From assembly GCA_003513845.1 (NCBI GenBank), contig DOTB01000008.1:1-31748 (forward strand): a stretch of 31,748 nucleotides of DNA, written 5' to 3'. This document shows positions 16,179 to 25,686 of the stretch, piece by piece. Made by a program: the position numbers and the translations under genes. Origin of the DNA: Candidatus Atribacteria bacterium (GTDB lineage: Bacteria > Atribacterota > Phoenicimicrobiia > Phoenicimicrobiales > Phoenicimicrobiaceae). The first letter of the stretch is position 1. Each line of letters starts with the position of its first letter. The notes beneath the pieces are model-generated. The model saw nothing but the letters and a program-made list of their open reading frames with translations, was not told the origin of the DNA and made no database searches.

Positions 16179-17504
16179 ATGAAAAAAATAAAAGTCGGAG
16201 TTATTACTTTAGCTTCACCTAGAGAAAGGGTCGACCTGGCAAGACAATTTCATTTTAAGGCAATTTCTTCTTTGAAGAAGAATAATCTTGATTTATATTA
16301 TCGTGATGAGTTAATTTATGAAACAAACGAATGTATTGCTCAAGCCAGGGAATTTAAAAAAAAGGGTGCTTGTGCAATTTTATTACTCATGGGGACCTGG
16401 GTAGATTCACCAACTGTTGTTGATACTATTAGGGAGATACAAATTCCTTTTGCCATTTGGGCTGAAGATAATCCTGCTTCTTTTTCTCTGACTGCTGGCG
16501 GTATTGTTCATGGTTCATTAGATGAACTGGGTTTAGAGCATAAATTTTTTTATGGCTCAACCAATTCAGCGAATTTATTGGGGCAAATAGTTACTTATAT
16601 CAAAGCCTGTTCAATTATGAAAAATTTAGATAATCAAAAGTTATGCGTAGTTGGTGGACGAGTTCCAGGCATGTATACAACTATGGCTGATATTATTCAG
16701 ATAAAAAAAATATTTGGGATTGAAATAGAGCATATAGACTCTCTACAAATATACTTAGAAGCTGTTAATGCCCCCGATAAAGAGATTGAAGAATTAAAAA
16801 AAGTATATCTACCACAGTTTGGAAAAGTTAAGCCAGAAAAGCAGGTTATTGATAAATCTTTAAGACTTTATTTTGCACTAAAAAAATTATTGACAAATAA
16901 AAACTATAAAATTGCAGCTATTAAATGTATGGATGAAATGATAAATCATTATTCTTCTTTTTGTCTGGCAAATTCTCTTCTTAATGATGAAGGATATACA
17001 ATTTCTTGTGAAGGTGATATTTATGGAGCTATAAGTATGATGGTTTTAAGGTTAGCATCTGGAAATATTTCCCTCTTTGGGGATATAAATCATTTGGATT
17101 ATCAAGAGAATATGTTAAGAATTGTTAATTGTGGTTCCATGCCTTCTTTAATGTCTGAAAATAGAAAAGAGGTTGATCTGGCTTGCCAATATAGTTATTT
17201 AAGTAAAGCGGGTGGAGTTACAACTGTTTTTTCAGTAAAAGATTCACCAGTGACTGGTGCAAGATTATTTAGAGTTAAAGGAAATCTAGGTGTGTTTGTA
17301 TTTAGTGGCAATACAGTTAAACAACCAAAAGAAAGGTTAGGAGAATCAAGAGAACGTTGGCCACAAGCATTTGTTAAATTTGGATGTAATGCAGAAAAAT
17401 TAGTTCAAAATTTTCGCTCCAATCATATGCATATATGTTTTGGCGATTGTCTGAATATTGTTAAAGAATTTTGCAGTTTAAAGGATATTAGTTGTATTTC
17501 ATAA
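16179..17504 (+). CDS. L-fucose/L-arabinose isomerase-like protein
   Basis: A 441-residue protein of the fucose/arabinose isomerase superfamily. N-terminal region: IKVGVITLASPRER, with an ILLLMGTWVDSPTV segment like the family's LLxxGxW block. Centre: VVGGRVPGMYTT. C-terminal region: SCEGDIYGAIS at 276-286 (E278), FGDINHLD at 300-307, and a late NHMHICFGD. These acidic and His positions correspond to the metal site of aldose-ketose isomerases. It is shorter than FucI (about 590 residues), so it belongs to the smaller, largely uncharacterised relatives. It follows the ABC ATPase by 26 bases with TAGGAG before ATG. It presumably isomerises an imported aldose or a derivative; the substrate is unknown. 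Confidence 0.82.
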   Translation: MKKIKVGVITLASPRERVDLARQFHFKAISSLKKNNLDLYYRDELIYETNECIAQAREFKKKGACAILLLMGTWVDSPTVVDTIREIQIPFAIWAEDNPASFSLTAGGIVHGSLDELGLEHKFFYGSTNSANLLGQIVTYIKACSIMKNLDNQKLCVVGGRVPGMYTTMADIIQIKKIFGIEIEHIDSLQIYLEAVNAPDKEIEELKKVYLPQFGKVKPEKQVIDKSLRLYFALKKLLTNKNYKIAAIKCMDEMINHYSSFCLANSLLNDEGYTISCEGDIYGAISMMVLRLASGNISLFGDINHLDYQENMLRIVNCGSMPSLMSENRKEVDLACQYSYLSKAGGVTTVFSVKDSPVTGARLFRVKGNLGVFVFSGNTVKQPKERLGESRERWPQAFVKFGCNAEKLVQNFRSNHMHICFGDCLNIVKEFCSLKDISCIS

Positions 17505-17524
17505 AAAGGTGAAAGGAGAAACGA

Positions 17525-18655
17525 ATGGTCACATTTGAAAGTTTAGGAGTTAAGAAAGTTATTAATGCAGCAGGAAATAATTCACGATTGGGTAGTTCAA
17601 CTCTTAGTCCAGAAGTTTTGAATGCAATGAATGAAGCCTCGAAGATTTATGTTAACATGAACGAATTACAACTTCGTTGCGGTGAGTATATTTCAAAAAT
17701 TACTGGAGCAGATGGTGGTTTGGTAACATCAGGAGCAGCTGGTAGCCTTTTGCTTGCAGCATCAGCATGTATTACCGGTACTAATGTAGCCTTAATATTG
17801 GAAATGCCAAAACCAGCTATCGGTAAAGAAATAATTGTACAAAAAGGGCATAGGACACCTTATGACCAGGCTATTACAATATCTGGAGCTCGATTAGTAG
17901 AAGTCGGTATCCCTCACCAAACTTATGTAGAGCAGATTGAAAATGCCATAAATGAAAATACAGTTGCATTTTTATATACATTTGGTGAAACTGTAAATAG
18001 AAGTGGAGAAGTTTCTCTAAATGATGTTATGCAAATTTCAAAAAAATATAAAATACCAACAATTGTTGATGGCTCGTTGATAAATTATCCTTTTACAAGA
18101 ATCAAGGACTGTATAAAGATGGGTGTAGATTTGTTAGTAACAAGTGGAGGAAAGCACATTTTTGGCCCTTCTTGTACTGGTTTTATTTGTGGGAAAAAAG
18201 AATTAGTGGAGGCATCTCGTTTGCAAGCTTTCCCAAATTATGGTATCGGAAGGGTAATGAAAATCGGCAAAGAAGAAATTATTGGATTTATGACTGCTTT
18301 AGAAATCTATCTTAAAAGAGATTCCCAAAAAGAACATGCAGAATGGGAAGATAAGATTAATTATTTGGTATCTGAATTAAATAAATTTCCATACTTAAAA
18401 ACAATAAAAGCTGAATACGATGAAGTAAACCGACCAGTTCCTAGAACTCAAATACTGATTGACGAAAAAAGAATAAAACACGATGTTTATGAAATAGTTT
18501 CATATTTTAAGGAAAATAACCCTCCAATATGGTTTCAAGAATTTAGTTTACATAAAAGTATTATTTTATTAAATCCGGTTTGTCTTGCTGATGGAGAAGA
18601 GGAAATTATTGTAAAGGAATTTCAAAATCTGTGGAATTTATGGAACTTATTTTAA
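17525..18655 (+). CDS. SelA/DgaE-like PLP-dependent lyase, copy 1
   Basis: A 376-residue fold-type I PLP enzyme of the SelA-like group, which includes D-glucosaminate-6-phosphate ammonia-lyase (DgaE). N-terminus: LGVKKVINAAGN, the group's hallmark. The cofactor phosphate site is TSGAAGSL at 68-75, the PLP aspartate D182 (IVDGS), and the Schiff-base lysine K210 in TSGGKHIFGPSCTG. True selenocysteine synthases are about 460 residues with an added N-terminal domain, missing here. A role in eliminating ammonia from an amino-sugar acid fits the lactonase upstream and the RidA genes nearby, but this is inferred. It starts at ATG 17525 behind AAAGGAG. A paralogue lies at 22265. Confidence 0.85.
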   Translation: MVTFESLGVKKVINAAGNNSRLGSSTLSPEVLNAMNEASKIYVNMNELQLRCGEYISKITGADGGLVTSGAAGSLLLAASACITGTNVALILEMPKPAIGKEIIVQKGHRTPYDQAITISGARLVEVGIPHQTYVEQIENAINENTVAFLYTFGETVNRSGEVSLNDVMQISKKYKIPTIVDGSLINYPFTRIKDCIKMGVDLLVTSGGKHIFGPSCTGFICGKKELVEASRLQAFPNYGIGRVMKIGKEEIIGFMTALEIYLKRDSQKEHAEWEDKINYLVSELNKFPYLKTIKAEYDEVNRPVPRTQILIDEKRIKHDVYEIVSYFKENNPPIWFQEFSLHKSIILLNPVCLADGEEEIIVKEFQNLWNLWNLF

Positions 18656-18717
18656 AATATCAAGTATATTGAGAATTTATCAGTATTCTACTTATTTTTT
18701 TAAAAGGATAATAGAAA

Positions 18718-19935
18718 ATGAGTTTGTCAACAAAGAAAAATGCAATTGTGGGTCAATTAGGTGGCCCGACTTCAGTAGTTAATTCCAGCCTTTCTGGCAT
18801 TATTCAAGAAGCAATAAAGTCAAAAAAAATAAATAATATACTTGGAATGAGAGATGGGATTTTAGGGTTAATGACAGATAGAATAGTTGATTTAGAAAAG
18901 ATAAATTCAAAAGATTTATATAGATTGCAACATACACCTTCATCAATTTTAGGTTCTTGTAGGTATATTTTAAAAAAAGAAGAATTTCCCCATCTATTAA
19001 GGCAGTTTGAAAGATATAATATCGGATATTTTTTCCTTATTGGGGGAAATGGTACCATGGAAACCGGCCGCCAAATAGAGCAATATTGTAAAAAAAACAG
19101 TTATCAAATAAACATAATTGGGATACCGAAAACAGTAGATAATGATCTTTGTAACACTGATCATGCTCCAGGCTTTCCTTCTGCGGCAAAATATATTTGT
19201 CTTTCTGTATTACAGGGAGGAAGACTTGCCCGAGATATGCAAAGTGTAGATAAATATGTTATTCTGCAGACAGTAGGGAGAAGTTCAGGATGGTTAGCTG
19301 CCTCATCAGTATTAGCAAAAAGAAAGAAGGTGGATGCCCCTCATCTTATTTATTTACCAGAAAGGCCTCTATCACGTAAATTATTCCTATCCGATGTGAA
19401 AGAGTGTATTAAAAAATATGGGTGGGTTTATATTGTATGCGGCGAAGGTATTCGTTGGGAAGATAAAAGTTTTATCGCTAGTCATTATTCACAGAATAAT
19501 AATGAAATTGAATATGGTGCAATGGGCGGGGGCAGTGCAGCGCTTAATTTACATAAAATTATTTATCAAGAAACAAATTACAGAGGAGAATTTCAAATTA
19601 CAGAATCCTTATCAATGTGCGCCATAGATAGAGTAAGTAATGTTGATGTTGAGGAAGCTTATGCTTGTGGTGTTAGAGCAGTTGAATTAGCTGAAGAGGG
19701 AATTTCAGGGGTAATGATTTCAATTATTCGTGCTAATTCTAAACCTTATAAAATAACATTAAGTTTTGTACCTTTTGAAGAAGTAGCCCTTAAAATTAAG
19801 CCAATGGATGATAAGTACATTAACAAGCAAGGCAATTTTGTAACTGATGAATATATTAAATATATAAAACCTCTTGTTGGTAAAATTCCCAAATATTATG
19901 AATTAAATTTTAAAAAAGCATATATTTGTATATAA
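18718..19935 (+). CDS. 6-phosphofructokinase-family (PfkA fold) sugar phosphotransferase
   Basis: A 405-residue PFK-fold protein. N-terminal nucleotide or PPi loop is GQLGGPTSVVNSSL at 12-25. The donor-site motif is IGGNGTMETG at 108-117, where ATP-dependent enzymes have GGDG and PPi-dependent ones GGDD. The catalytic motif is PKTVDNDL at 137-144, whose lysine is typical of PPi-dependent enzymes. GRSSGWLA follows. The mixture (Gly as in ATP type, Lys as in PPi type, Asn replacing the usual Asp) leaves the phosphate donor open. It sits in a sugar catabolic locus far from glycolysis genes, so it may phosphorylate another sugar phosphate or ketose, perhaps the product of the isomerase at 16179. 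Fold is certain; substrate is not. Confidence 0.88.
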   Translation: MSLSTKKNAIVGQLGGPTSVVNSSLSGIIQEAIKSKKINNILGMRDGILGLMTDRIVDLEKINSKDLYRLQHTPSSILGSCRYILKKEEFPHLLRQFERYNIGYFFLIGGNGTMETGRQIEQYCKKNSYQINIIGIPKTVDNDLCNTDHAPGFPSAAKYICLSVLQGGRLARDMQSVDKYVILQTVGRSSGWLAASSVLAKRKKVDAPHLIYLPERPLSRKLFLSDVKECIKKYGWVYIVCGEGIRWEDKSFIASHYSQNNNEIEYGAMGGGSAALNLHKIIYQETNYRGEFQITESLSMCAIDRVSNVDVEEAYACGVRAVELAEEGISGVMISIIRANSKPYKITLSFVPFEEVALKIKPMDDKYINKQGNFVTDEYIKYIKPLVGKIPKYYELNFKKAYICI

Positions 19936-20029
19936 AAATTAAATGGAAATAATAAATAAAAAGATAAGAATAAGATAGTTAAATTATATTTATAATATTA
20001 TAGTATTATGAGAGAAGTTAAGAAAGTGT

Positions 20030-20836
20030 TTTGAAATAAAAGAAATTAAGGATTGTTTAAAAAACAAGAAATATGATTTATTGGCAGTCGTACATGGTGA
20101 AACTTCTACGGGAATGCTAAATCATTTGGAAGAGTTATTACTAATATGTCAAAAAGAAGATATTTTATTTATAGTAGATGCAGTATCAATATTGGGGGAG
20201 TAAAGATATCTGTTGACAAACTAGGCATTGATTTTTTATATCAGCAAGCCAAAAGACCTTGGGTTCAATTCCAGGGTTATCTACAATTTCTATCAGTTTG
20301 AAGGGGTGGAAAGGATGGCATTGGAGTCTGATATTCCTGGCTGGTATCTTAATTTGAGAACATGGCAGAGGTATGAAAAAGAATGGGGTGATTGGCATCC
20401 GTTTCCTATAACTTTGCCCGTTCATTTATTTTATGCTTTAAATAAAGCCTTTGATATAATTTTAGAAGAAGGATTAAAACAAAGATGGACTAGACATAAA
20501 AAAGTTGCTGGTATACTTTGTGATTACTTAGAAGATGCAGGAATATCTTTATTAGTTACAGATAAAGATTGTCTTTTACCAACAGTGACGTCAGCAGTTT
20601 TACCAAGTCCAATGAAATCTGAAGATTTACAGAAATATATGCAAGCAAGATATGGAATAATAATTGCCGGAGGAGTAAGGCTATTAAGAAAGCGCGTTTT
20701 TAGAGTTGGACATATAGCTTATTCTGCTAATGAATTTCTAATTAATAGAGTCATATCAGGTATTGATTGTTTTATGAAGAATAATCGTTTAAGTAATTTC
20801 ATAGAAACAGTAGTCATAACTTGCACTTTAACTTAA
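20030..20836 (+). pseudogene. Decayed class V aminotransferase, truncated and frameshifted copy of the gene at 25687
   Basis: Homology to the intact aminotransferase begins at its residue 112 (FEIKEI against FEIQEI); the first 110 or so codons are absent. The frame runs to an ILG segment and then shifts near 20196-20202, giving a TAA at once. It resumes as VKISVDKLGIDF in another frame, shifts again around 20235, where ISASQKTLGSIPGLST can be read, and once more near 20310 before MALESDIPGW. From there to the end it is clean and almost identical to the intact gene: over 49 residues from WYLNLRTW, three differ. The PLP-lysine region falls in the shifted part. It cannot encode a working enzyme. 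The gap 19936-20029 shows nothing recognisable. Confidence 0.9.
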
Positions 20837-20892
20837 TTAAATTGAAATAATCTTTAATCTTACAATAAATAAGAAAGAGAGAATAGCTATTT

Positions 20893-22143
20893 ATGGTTAA
20901 AAATATGATTTTACGTTGTAGTGGTTGTAATAGAGAATACCCATTCGGCACATATTCATGTAAATGTAATGCTGGCGTGTTGCTAGCAGAGTATAAGTTT
21001 AAAAAAGTGAAATCAGTTGTTGAGATTGAAGACCATTCAAAGCCTGGTATTTGGAGGTTTTCAAATGTATTACCTGATGTTAAAGAGTGCTTTTCATTTA
21101 ATGAAGGGGGAACACCTTGTATAAAAAGTCAAAAAATAGGTCCAAAAAATAATATTTTACTCTATATCAAAGATGAAGGTCGGAATCCAACAGGGTCTTT
21201 TAAAGATCGTGCGGCAACTGTACTTGTATCGACAGAAAAAGAGTTAGGTCACAGAGATATTACAACAGCATCAAGTGGGAATGCAGCAGGTTCACTTTCA
21301 CTTTATTCTACACTTACTAATATGAGTTTATATATTTTTATGTACCAACCTACAGAAGGAAAATTTTTACATACTGTAAGCTTTGGCCATAAGATATTTT
21401 TAGTAGATAGTACGAAAGAATCCGATGCCCATCAAATGGCAGAAGATGCAAGTAAAAAATTTGGTTGGTCTTGGTTAACAACTATGTCATCGGCAAACCC
21501 CTTTAATATTGAAGGTTATAAGACTATAGCTTATGAAATTGTTCGTGATATCGGCTTACCTGACGTAGTGATAATACCAATGGGTTCGGGTACGTTAGTC
21601 TTGGGTATATGGAAAGGTTTCAATGAGCTAATCCAAATGGGTATTATTTCCAAATTACCTCGTTTAATTGGGATCCAATCTGAGCAGGTTAATCCAATAG
21701 AACAGGCTTATCAAAGAGGTGAGACAACTGTAAGGCCAGTAACTCCGGGGAAAACAATGGCTACTGGAGTTGTTGTTGATAATCCTGGTATTGCTGGCTC
21801 AGTTGCTTTAAATGCCATAATAGAGACTGGGGGGCTTGTTATTTCGGTTTCAGAAGAAAATATTCTAAATAGCTTTAAATTACTTCCCAAAGAAGAGGGA
21901 ATTTTCGCTGAACCAACTGGAGCTTTGAGTGTTGCAGGGTTGAAATCTTGTTTAGATAAGAAAATTGTTTTAGAAGGTCAAAAAGTTGTTTGCATTAACA
22001 GTGCAAGTGGATTTAAAGATTTAAGTGCTTTTAAAAAAGTTAAAAGAAGTGGATTTCAGGTCAAAAATGTTCCCCCTAATTTAGATTTAGTAGAAGATTT
22101 CTTAAATAAACAAAAAGAAAAAGATGATAGTTATATCGTTTAA
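20893..22143 (+). CDS. Threonine-synthase-like PLP-dependent lyase, copy 1
   Basis: A 416-residue fold-type II PLP enzyme of the threonine synthase/threonine dehydratase superfamily. A short N-terminal zinc-ribbon-like stretch has C9, C12, C23 and C25, one residue short of the usual second CxxC. The Schiff-base lysine is K104 in GRNPTGSFKDRA, and the phosphate loop is TASSGNAAGS at 125-134. Real threonine synthase belongs with homoserine genes, which are absent here; the setting among RidA and other PLP enzymes suggests an ammonia-lyase or racemase acting on a hydroxy-amino acid. It starts at ATG 20893 with only a weak GAGAGA upstream. A diverged paralogue is at 28480. Confidence 0.88.
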   Translation: MVKNMILRCSGCNREYPFGTYSCKCNAGVLLAEYKFKKVKSVVEIEDHSKPGIWRFSNVLPDVKECFSFNEGGTPCIKSQKIGPKNNILLYIKDEGRNPTGSFKDRAATVLVSTEKELGHRDITTASSGNAAGSLSLYSTLTNMSLYIFMYQPTEGKFLHTVSFGHKIFLVDSTKESDAHQMAEDASKKFGWSWLTTMSSANPFNIEGYKTIAYEIVRDIGLPDVVIIPMGSGTLVLGIWKGFNELIQMGIISKLPRLIGIQSEQVNPIEQAYQRGETTVRPVTPGKTMATGVVVDNPGIAGSVALNAIIETGGLVISVSEENILNSFKLLPKEEGIFAEPTGALSVAGLKSCLDKKIVLEGQKVVCINSASGFKDLSAFKKVKRSGFQVKNVPPNLDLVEDFLNKQKEKDDSYIV

Positions 22144-22264
22144 ATTCAAATAATATTTTACTTATATGACATTTTTTCCTAAAAATTATTGAAATATTTG
22201 TTCAATTACTCCATTAAAAAATTGAATTCATAGGATTATTTATTATTGAGAAAAGGAGATATTT

Positions 22265-23401
22265 ATGGTATTTATGGCAAGCTATAATGATTTAGGAGTA
22301 AGAAAAATAATTAACGCCGCGGGAACTTATACGAAATATGGCGGTTCCTTGATTTCTTCTGAGGTAATTAAGGCAATGGAAGCTGCTTCGAGTACTTTTG
22401 TAGATGTTGATGAATTATTACAAAAATCTGGCGAATACATTGCAAAATGTCTTAATATCGAGTCAGCATTGATTACAGCGGGAGCAGCGGCTGGGCTAAC
22501 ATTATCAGCGGCAGCATGCATGGCAGGCTCTAACCCAGATTTTATAAAATCACTGCCTAATACAGAAAATATGAAAAATGAAATTATTATTATGCGTTGT
22601 CACCGAAATCCGTATGATAATGCAATGATAATGGCTGGTGCAAAATTTGTGGAAATTGGTAATGCCATTGAAACTCACCTTTGGGAATTAGACTCTGCTA
22701 TTGGTGAAAAAACAGCTGCAGTAGCCTTTTTTGTTCAATCAGAGATGCTAGAAGCCTCTCTTTCATTAAAGGAAGTAATTAACATAGCACATGCAAAAAG
22801 TATTAGAGTTATAGTTGACGCGGCAGCTGAATTGCCACCAATTGATAATTTAAATAGATTTGCTAAAATGGGTGCGGATATTACTGTATTTAGCGGTGGA
22901 AAAGATATACGTGGTCCACAGTCTTCTGGGTTAATGGTAGGGAAAAAAGATATTATCAATATTTGTCGTTTACATGGATATCCACATCATGCAATTGGTA
23001 GACCAATGAAATTAGATAAGGAAACGATTATGGGTTTTGTAAGAGCAATGGAGTTATATTTAAATGAAGATCACCAGAAGAGAGTAAAAAAATGGGAAGA
23101 ACAAGTTGGGCATATTGTTAATGGATTAAAAGGTATTTCACATATTCAAGTTTTTCAGGGATACCCTACTCAACCCTTAACACAGCCTGCTACGATACCT
23201 CGAGTCTATGTTACTTTTGATGAAAAATCTTTGGGAATGACAAAAGAAGACATTGCCCTAGAGTTATATGAAGGTAATCCACGTATTGCTGTTGTAGTTG
23301 AAAAAAAATACCTTACTCTTAATCCTCATATGCTTGCGAGTGGGGAGGAAGATATAATAATTGAGAGAATAAAAAAGATAATTATAAGGAATAATTCTTA
23401 A
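22265..23401 (+). CDS. SelA/DgaE-like PLP-dependent lyase, copy 2
   Basis: A 378-residue paralogue of the enzyme at 17525. The same layout is seen: DLGVRKIINAAGTYTKYGG at the N-terminus, TAGAAAGL at 71-78, D185 in IVDAAAE and the PLP lysine K213 in FSGGKDIRGPQSSG. The two copies agree in the hallmark motifs but differ in most other positions, so they probably use different substrates rather than being a recent duplication. The start ATG 22265 has AAGGAG at 22253-22258; ATG 22274 is a less likely alternative. The 121-base gap before it contains inverted heptamers that may be an operator. It is followed by nagA, which supports amino-sugar chemistry. Confidence 0.85.
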   Translation: MVFMASYNDLGVRKIINAAGTYTKYGGSLISSEVIKAMEAASSTFVDVDELLQKSGEYIAKCLNIESALITAGAAAGLTLSAAACMAGSNPDFIKSLPNTENMKNEIIIMRCHRNPYDNAMIMAGAKFVEIGNAIETHLWELDSAIGEKTAAVAFFVQSEMLEASLSLKEVINIAHAKSIRVIVDAAAELPPIDNLNRFAKMGADITVFSGGKDIRGPQSSGLMVGKKDIINICRLHGYPHHAIGRPMKLDKETIMGFVRAMELYLNEDHQKRVKKWEEQVGHIVNGLKGISHIQVFQGYPTQPLTQPATIPRVYVTFDEKSLGMTKEDIALELYEGNPRIAVVVEKKYLTLNPHMLASGEEDIIIERIKKIIIRNNS

Positions 23402-23549
23402 ATGATGTATAACTGTAAGGTGTTTAATCTGTCCAGGAATACCTACCTATTAGAAGTCATTAATATTAAAATAGAAATAAGAAATCAGCATAAAATAGAT
23501 TTACAAATTTTAAAAATTTACTATTAATTATTATTAGAGAGTAGCGACT

Positions 23550-24740
23550 ATGATAAAGAAAAACCGGAGAACCGTTATTTTACAAGGTACTCTCTTTACT
23601 TCTTTTCGATCCTTTGAAGGGGAAATAATGATTGAAAAGGGGAAAATTATATCCATTATAGATAGCAATAACAAAGAAAATCTATCTTTTTTTCAAAATG
23701 CGGAGATAATCGAAGCTCAAGATAAATATGTTATGCCTGGTTTTATTGATCTCCATGTTCATGGAGGTGGCGGGGCAGATGTGATGGACGGAGAATATGA
23801 AGCTATTAGGAAGGTTGCTGCTACTCATGCCCGTTTTGGTACGACTGCCTTTCTTCCTACTACCTTAACCATGCCTAAAGATAAAATTATAAAAAGCTTA
23901 CAAAGTATTAAAGAGGCAAAATTAAAAGGCACTGGCACTGCTGCTATTTTAGGGATACACCTGGAAGGACCTTATATTAACCCGGAAAAGAAAGGTGCTC
24001 AAAATGAAGAAGGCATTATGCCGCTTTCTAAGAATGAGTTTTTGGAATTAAACCAAGCTTCTGGTTATTTAATACGACTAGTGACCTTAGCACCGGAGAT
24101 GCCTGGGGCAATAGATTTTATTCGTTGGCTACACAGAAAGAATATTATTATTTCAGCAGGGCATACGAATGTTACTTATCAGAAGATGCAGGAAGCGATA
24201 CAAGTCGGTTTAACTCATGTTACCCATCTCTTTAATGCTATGCGAGGCTTGCATCATCGTGAGCCAGGAATAGTGGGAGCTGCTTTATCTGATTCTAGGC
24301 TTACAGTAGAAGTCATTGCTGATGGGATACATATCCATCCCATCATATTGAAAATGATATATCAAATGAAGGGAAGCGAAAAAATAGTCCTGGTTACCGA
24401 TGCTATAAGGGCAGCATGTTTGGAAGAAGGTAATTATGATCTTGGAGGAAAGGAAGTTATTGTGGTTCGGGGACAAGCCAAACTCGGGGATGGTACTTTA
24501 GCTGGTAGTGTGTTAACGAAGAATCAAGCAGTGCACAATATGGTAGCCCAAGCCGGTATTTCATTGTTAGAGGCAGTTCAGATGTCAACTTACAATCCGG
24601 CAAAGTGTCTGGGAACAGAGTATAGGAAAGGTAGCTTGGAACCAGGAAAAGATGCGGATATCGTTATTTTAAATCAAGACTTTGAAGTTGAGCTAACTAT
24701 GGTTTCAGGGCAGGTTATCTTCAGGAAAGAAGATATATGA
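23550..24740 (+). CDS. nagA: N-acetylglucosamine-6-phosphate deacetylase
   Basis: A 396-residue amidohydrolase-fold enzyme that removes acetate from N-acetylglucosamine 6-phosphate. Metal and catalytic residues: H69 and H71 (FIDLHVHG), E139 (HLEGPY), H205 (AGHTN), H226 (THLFNAM) and the catalytic D284 (VTDAI). The GLHHREPG segment that contacts the substrate is also present. Its stop overlaps the nagB start by four bases (ATGA), so the two are translationally coupled. In the 148-base gap before it, TTTACA (23500-23505) and TATTAA (23522-23527) form a possible promoter. The ribosome site is weak. No GlcNAc kinase or PTS gene is in view, so the phosphorylated substrate must come from elsewhere. 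Confidence 0.95.
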   Translation: MIKKNRRTVILQGTLFTSFRSFEGEIMIEKGKIISIIDSNNKENLSFFQNAEIIEAQDKYVMPGFIDLHVHGGGGADVMDGEYEAIRKVAATHARFGTTAFLPTTLTMPKDKIIKSLQSIKEAKLKGTGTAAILGIHLEGPYINPEKKGAQNEEGIMPLSKNEFLELNQASGYLIRLVTLAPEMPGAIDFIRWLHRKNIIISAGHTNVTYQKMQEAIQVGLTHVTHLFNAMRGLHHREPGIVGAALSDSRLTVEVIADGIHIHPIILKMIYQMKGSEKIVLVTDAIRAACLEEGNYDLGGKEVIVVRGQAKLGDGTLAGSVLTKNQAVHNMVAQAGISLLEAVQMSTYNPAKCLGTEYRKGSLEPGKDADIVILNQDFEVELTMVSGQVIFRKEDI

Positions 24741-25462
24741 AAGTTGTTATTGTAAAAGACTATCATGAGCTCAGTGTCCAAGCGGCTCAATTAGTTGCTG
24801 AACAAATTGCAAAGAAGAAAAATACAGTTCTGGGCTTGGCTACCGGCCAAACGCCTGCCGGTATGTATATGGAATTAGTCAAGAAATACAAAAAAGGTGA
24901 GATAGATTTTTCCCAGGTTGTTACCTTTAACCTGGACGAATACTACGGCTTATCACCGGAATGTACCCAGAGCTATTATTATTTTATGTGGAACACCTTT
25001 TTCCGATATATAAACATCAAAAAAGAAAATGTACATTTATTGAATGGAATGACAGATAATGCTGAAAAAGAATGTCAGCAATATGAATATTTTATTCAAA
25101 AAAGTAGTGGTATAGACTTACAAATATTGGGGATTGGTGTTAATGGACACCTGGGTTTTAATGAGCCGGGGACTAGTTTTAGTAGCAAAACTCGCCTGGT
25201 AACTTTGGCAGAAGAAACTATACAGGATAATTCTAAATATTTTAATGACATTTGTGAAGTCCCTAGGCAAGCCCTTACTATGGGTCTCGGGACGATTATG
25301 AAAGCCCAAAAGATTATTTTATTAGCAAACGGTAGGGAAAAAGCTCCTGTTGTTGCTAAGACTATAAATGGACCAGTTAGTACTGAAGTACCGGCAACTG
25401 TTCTCCGGCTTCATAATGATGTAACCATGCTTATTGATAAAGAAGCTGCTTGTGAAATTTGA
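24737..25462 (+). CDS. nagB: Glucosamine-6-phosphate deaminase
   Basis: A 241-residue isomerase/deaminase converting glucosamine 6-phosphate to fructose 6-phosphate and ammonia. Diagnostic motifs are [11 protein letters not shown] from 34, FNLDEYYGL at 64-72 (catalytic D67) and [17 protein letters not shown] at 132-148 (H138, E143). Length is typical of the short form, which lacks the C-terminal allosteric extension of the E. coli enzyme. It overlaps nagA by 4 bases. The 224-base gap after it (25463-25686) holds a small TTTGATT/AATCAAA hairpin at the stop codon and otherwise no gene. Confidence 0.96.
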   Translation: MKVVIVKDYHELSVQAAQLVAEQIAKKKNTVLGLATGQTPAGMYMELVKKYKKGEIDFSQVVTFNLDEYYGLSPECTQSYYYFMWNTFFRYINIKKENVHLLNGMTDNAEKECQQYEYFIQKSSGIDLQILGIGVNGHLGFNEPGTSFSSKTRLVTLAEETIQDNSKYFNDICEVPRQALTMGLGTIMKAQKIILLANGREKAPVVAKTINGPVSTEVPATVLRLHNDVTMLIDKEAACEI

Positions 25463-25686
25463 TTGGTCTATAATCAAAAAACTTTAGAAAGATATCAAAA
25501 ATATAATAGATAATTAATAAATAAAATTTCTTTTCTAAAGATATTATTATAAAAGATGGTAGTAAGCAGTAATACTTTAACCAAAATATTAAGAAGAATT
25601 CTTATTTTTTGACGATGAGTATGTTTACTTTTTGAGGGGGAAATTCTATATTAATTCTAAATAAATTAAAATTAGGAGGATATTTT

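Noticed and set aside
17525..18655. True selenocysteine synthase (SelA) and a selenocysteine system
   Set aside because: Both SelA-like proteins are too short and lie in a sugar locus; no selB, tRNA-Sec or UGA-containing gene was seen.
20893..22143. Threonine biosynthesis role for the threonine-synthase-like genes
   Set aside because: Two diverged copies sit beside RidA and catabolic PLP genes, with no homoserine dehydrogenase or kinase nearby.
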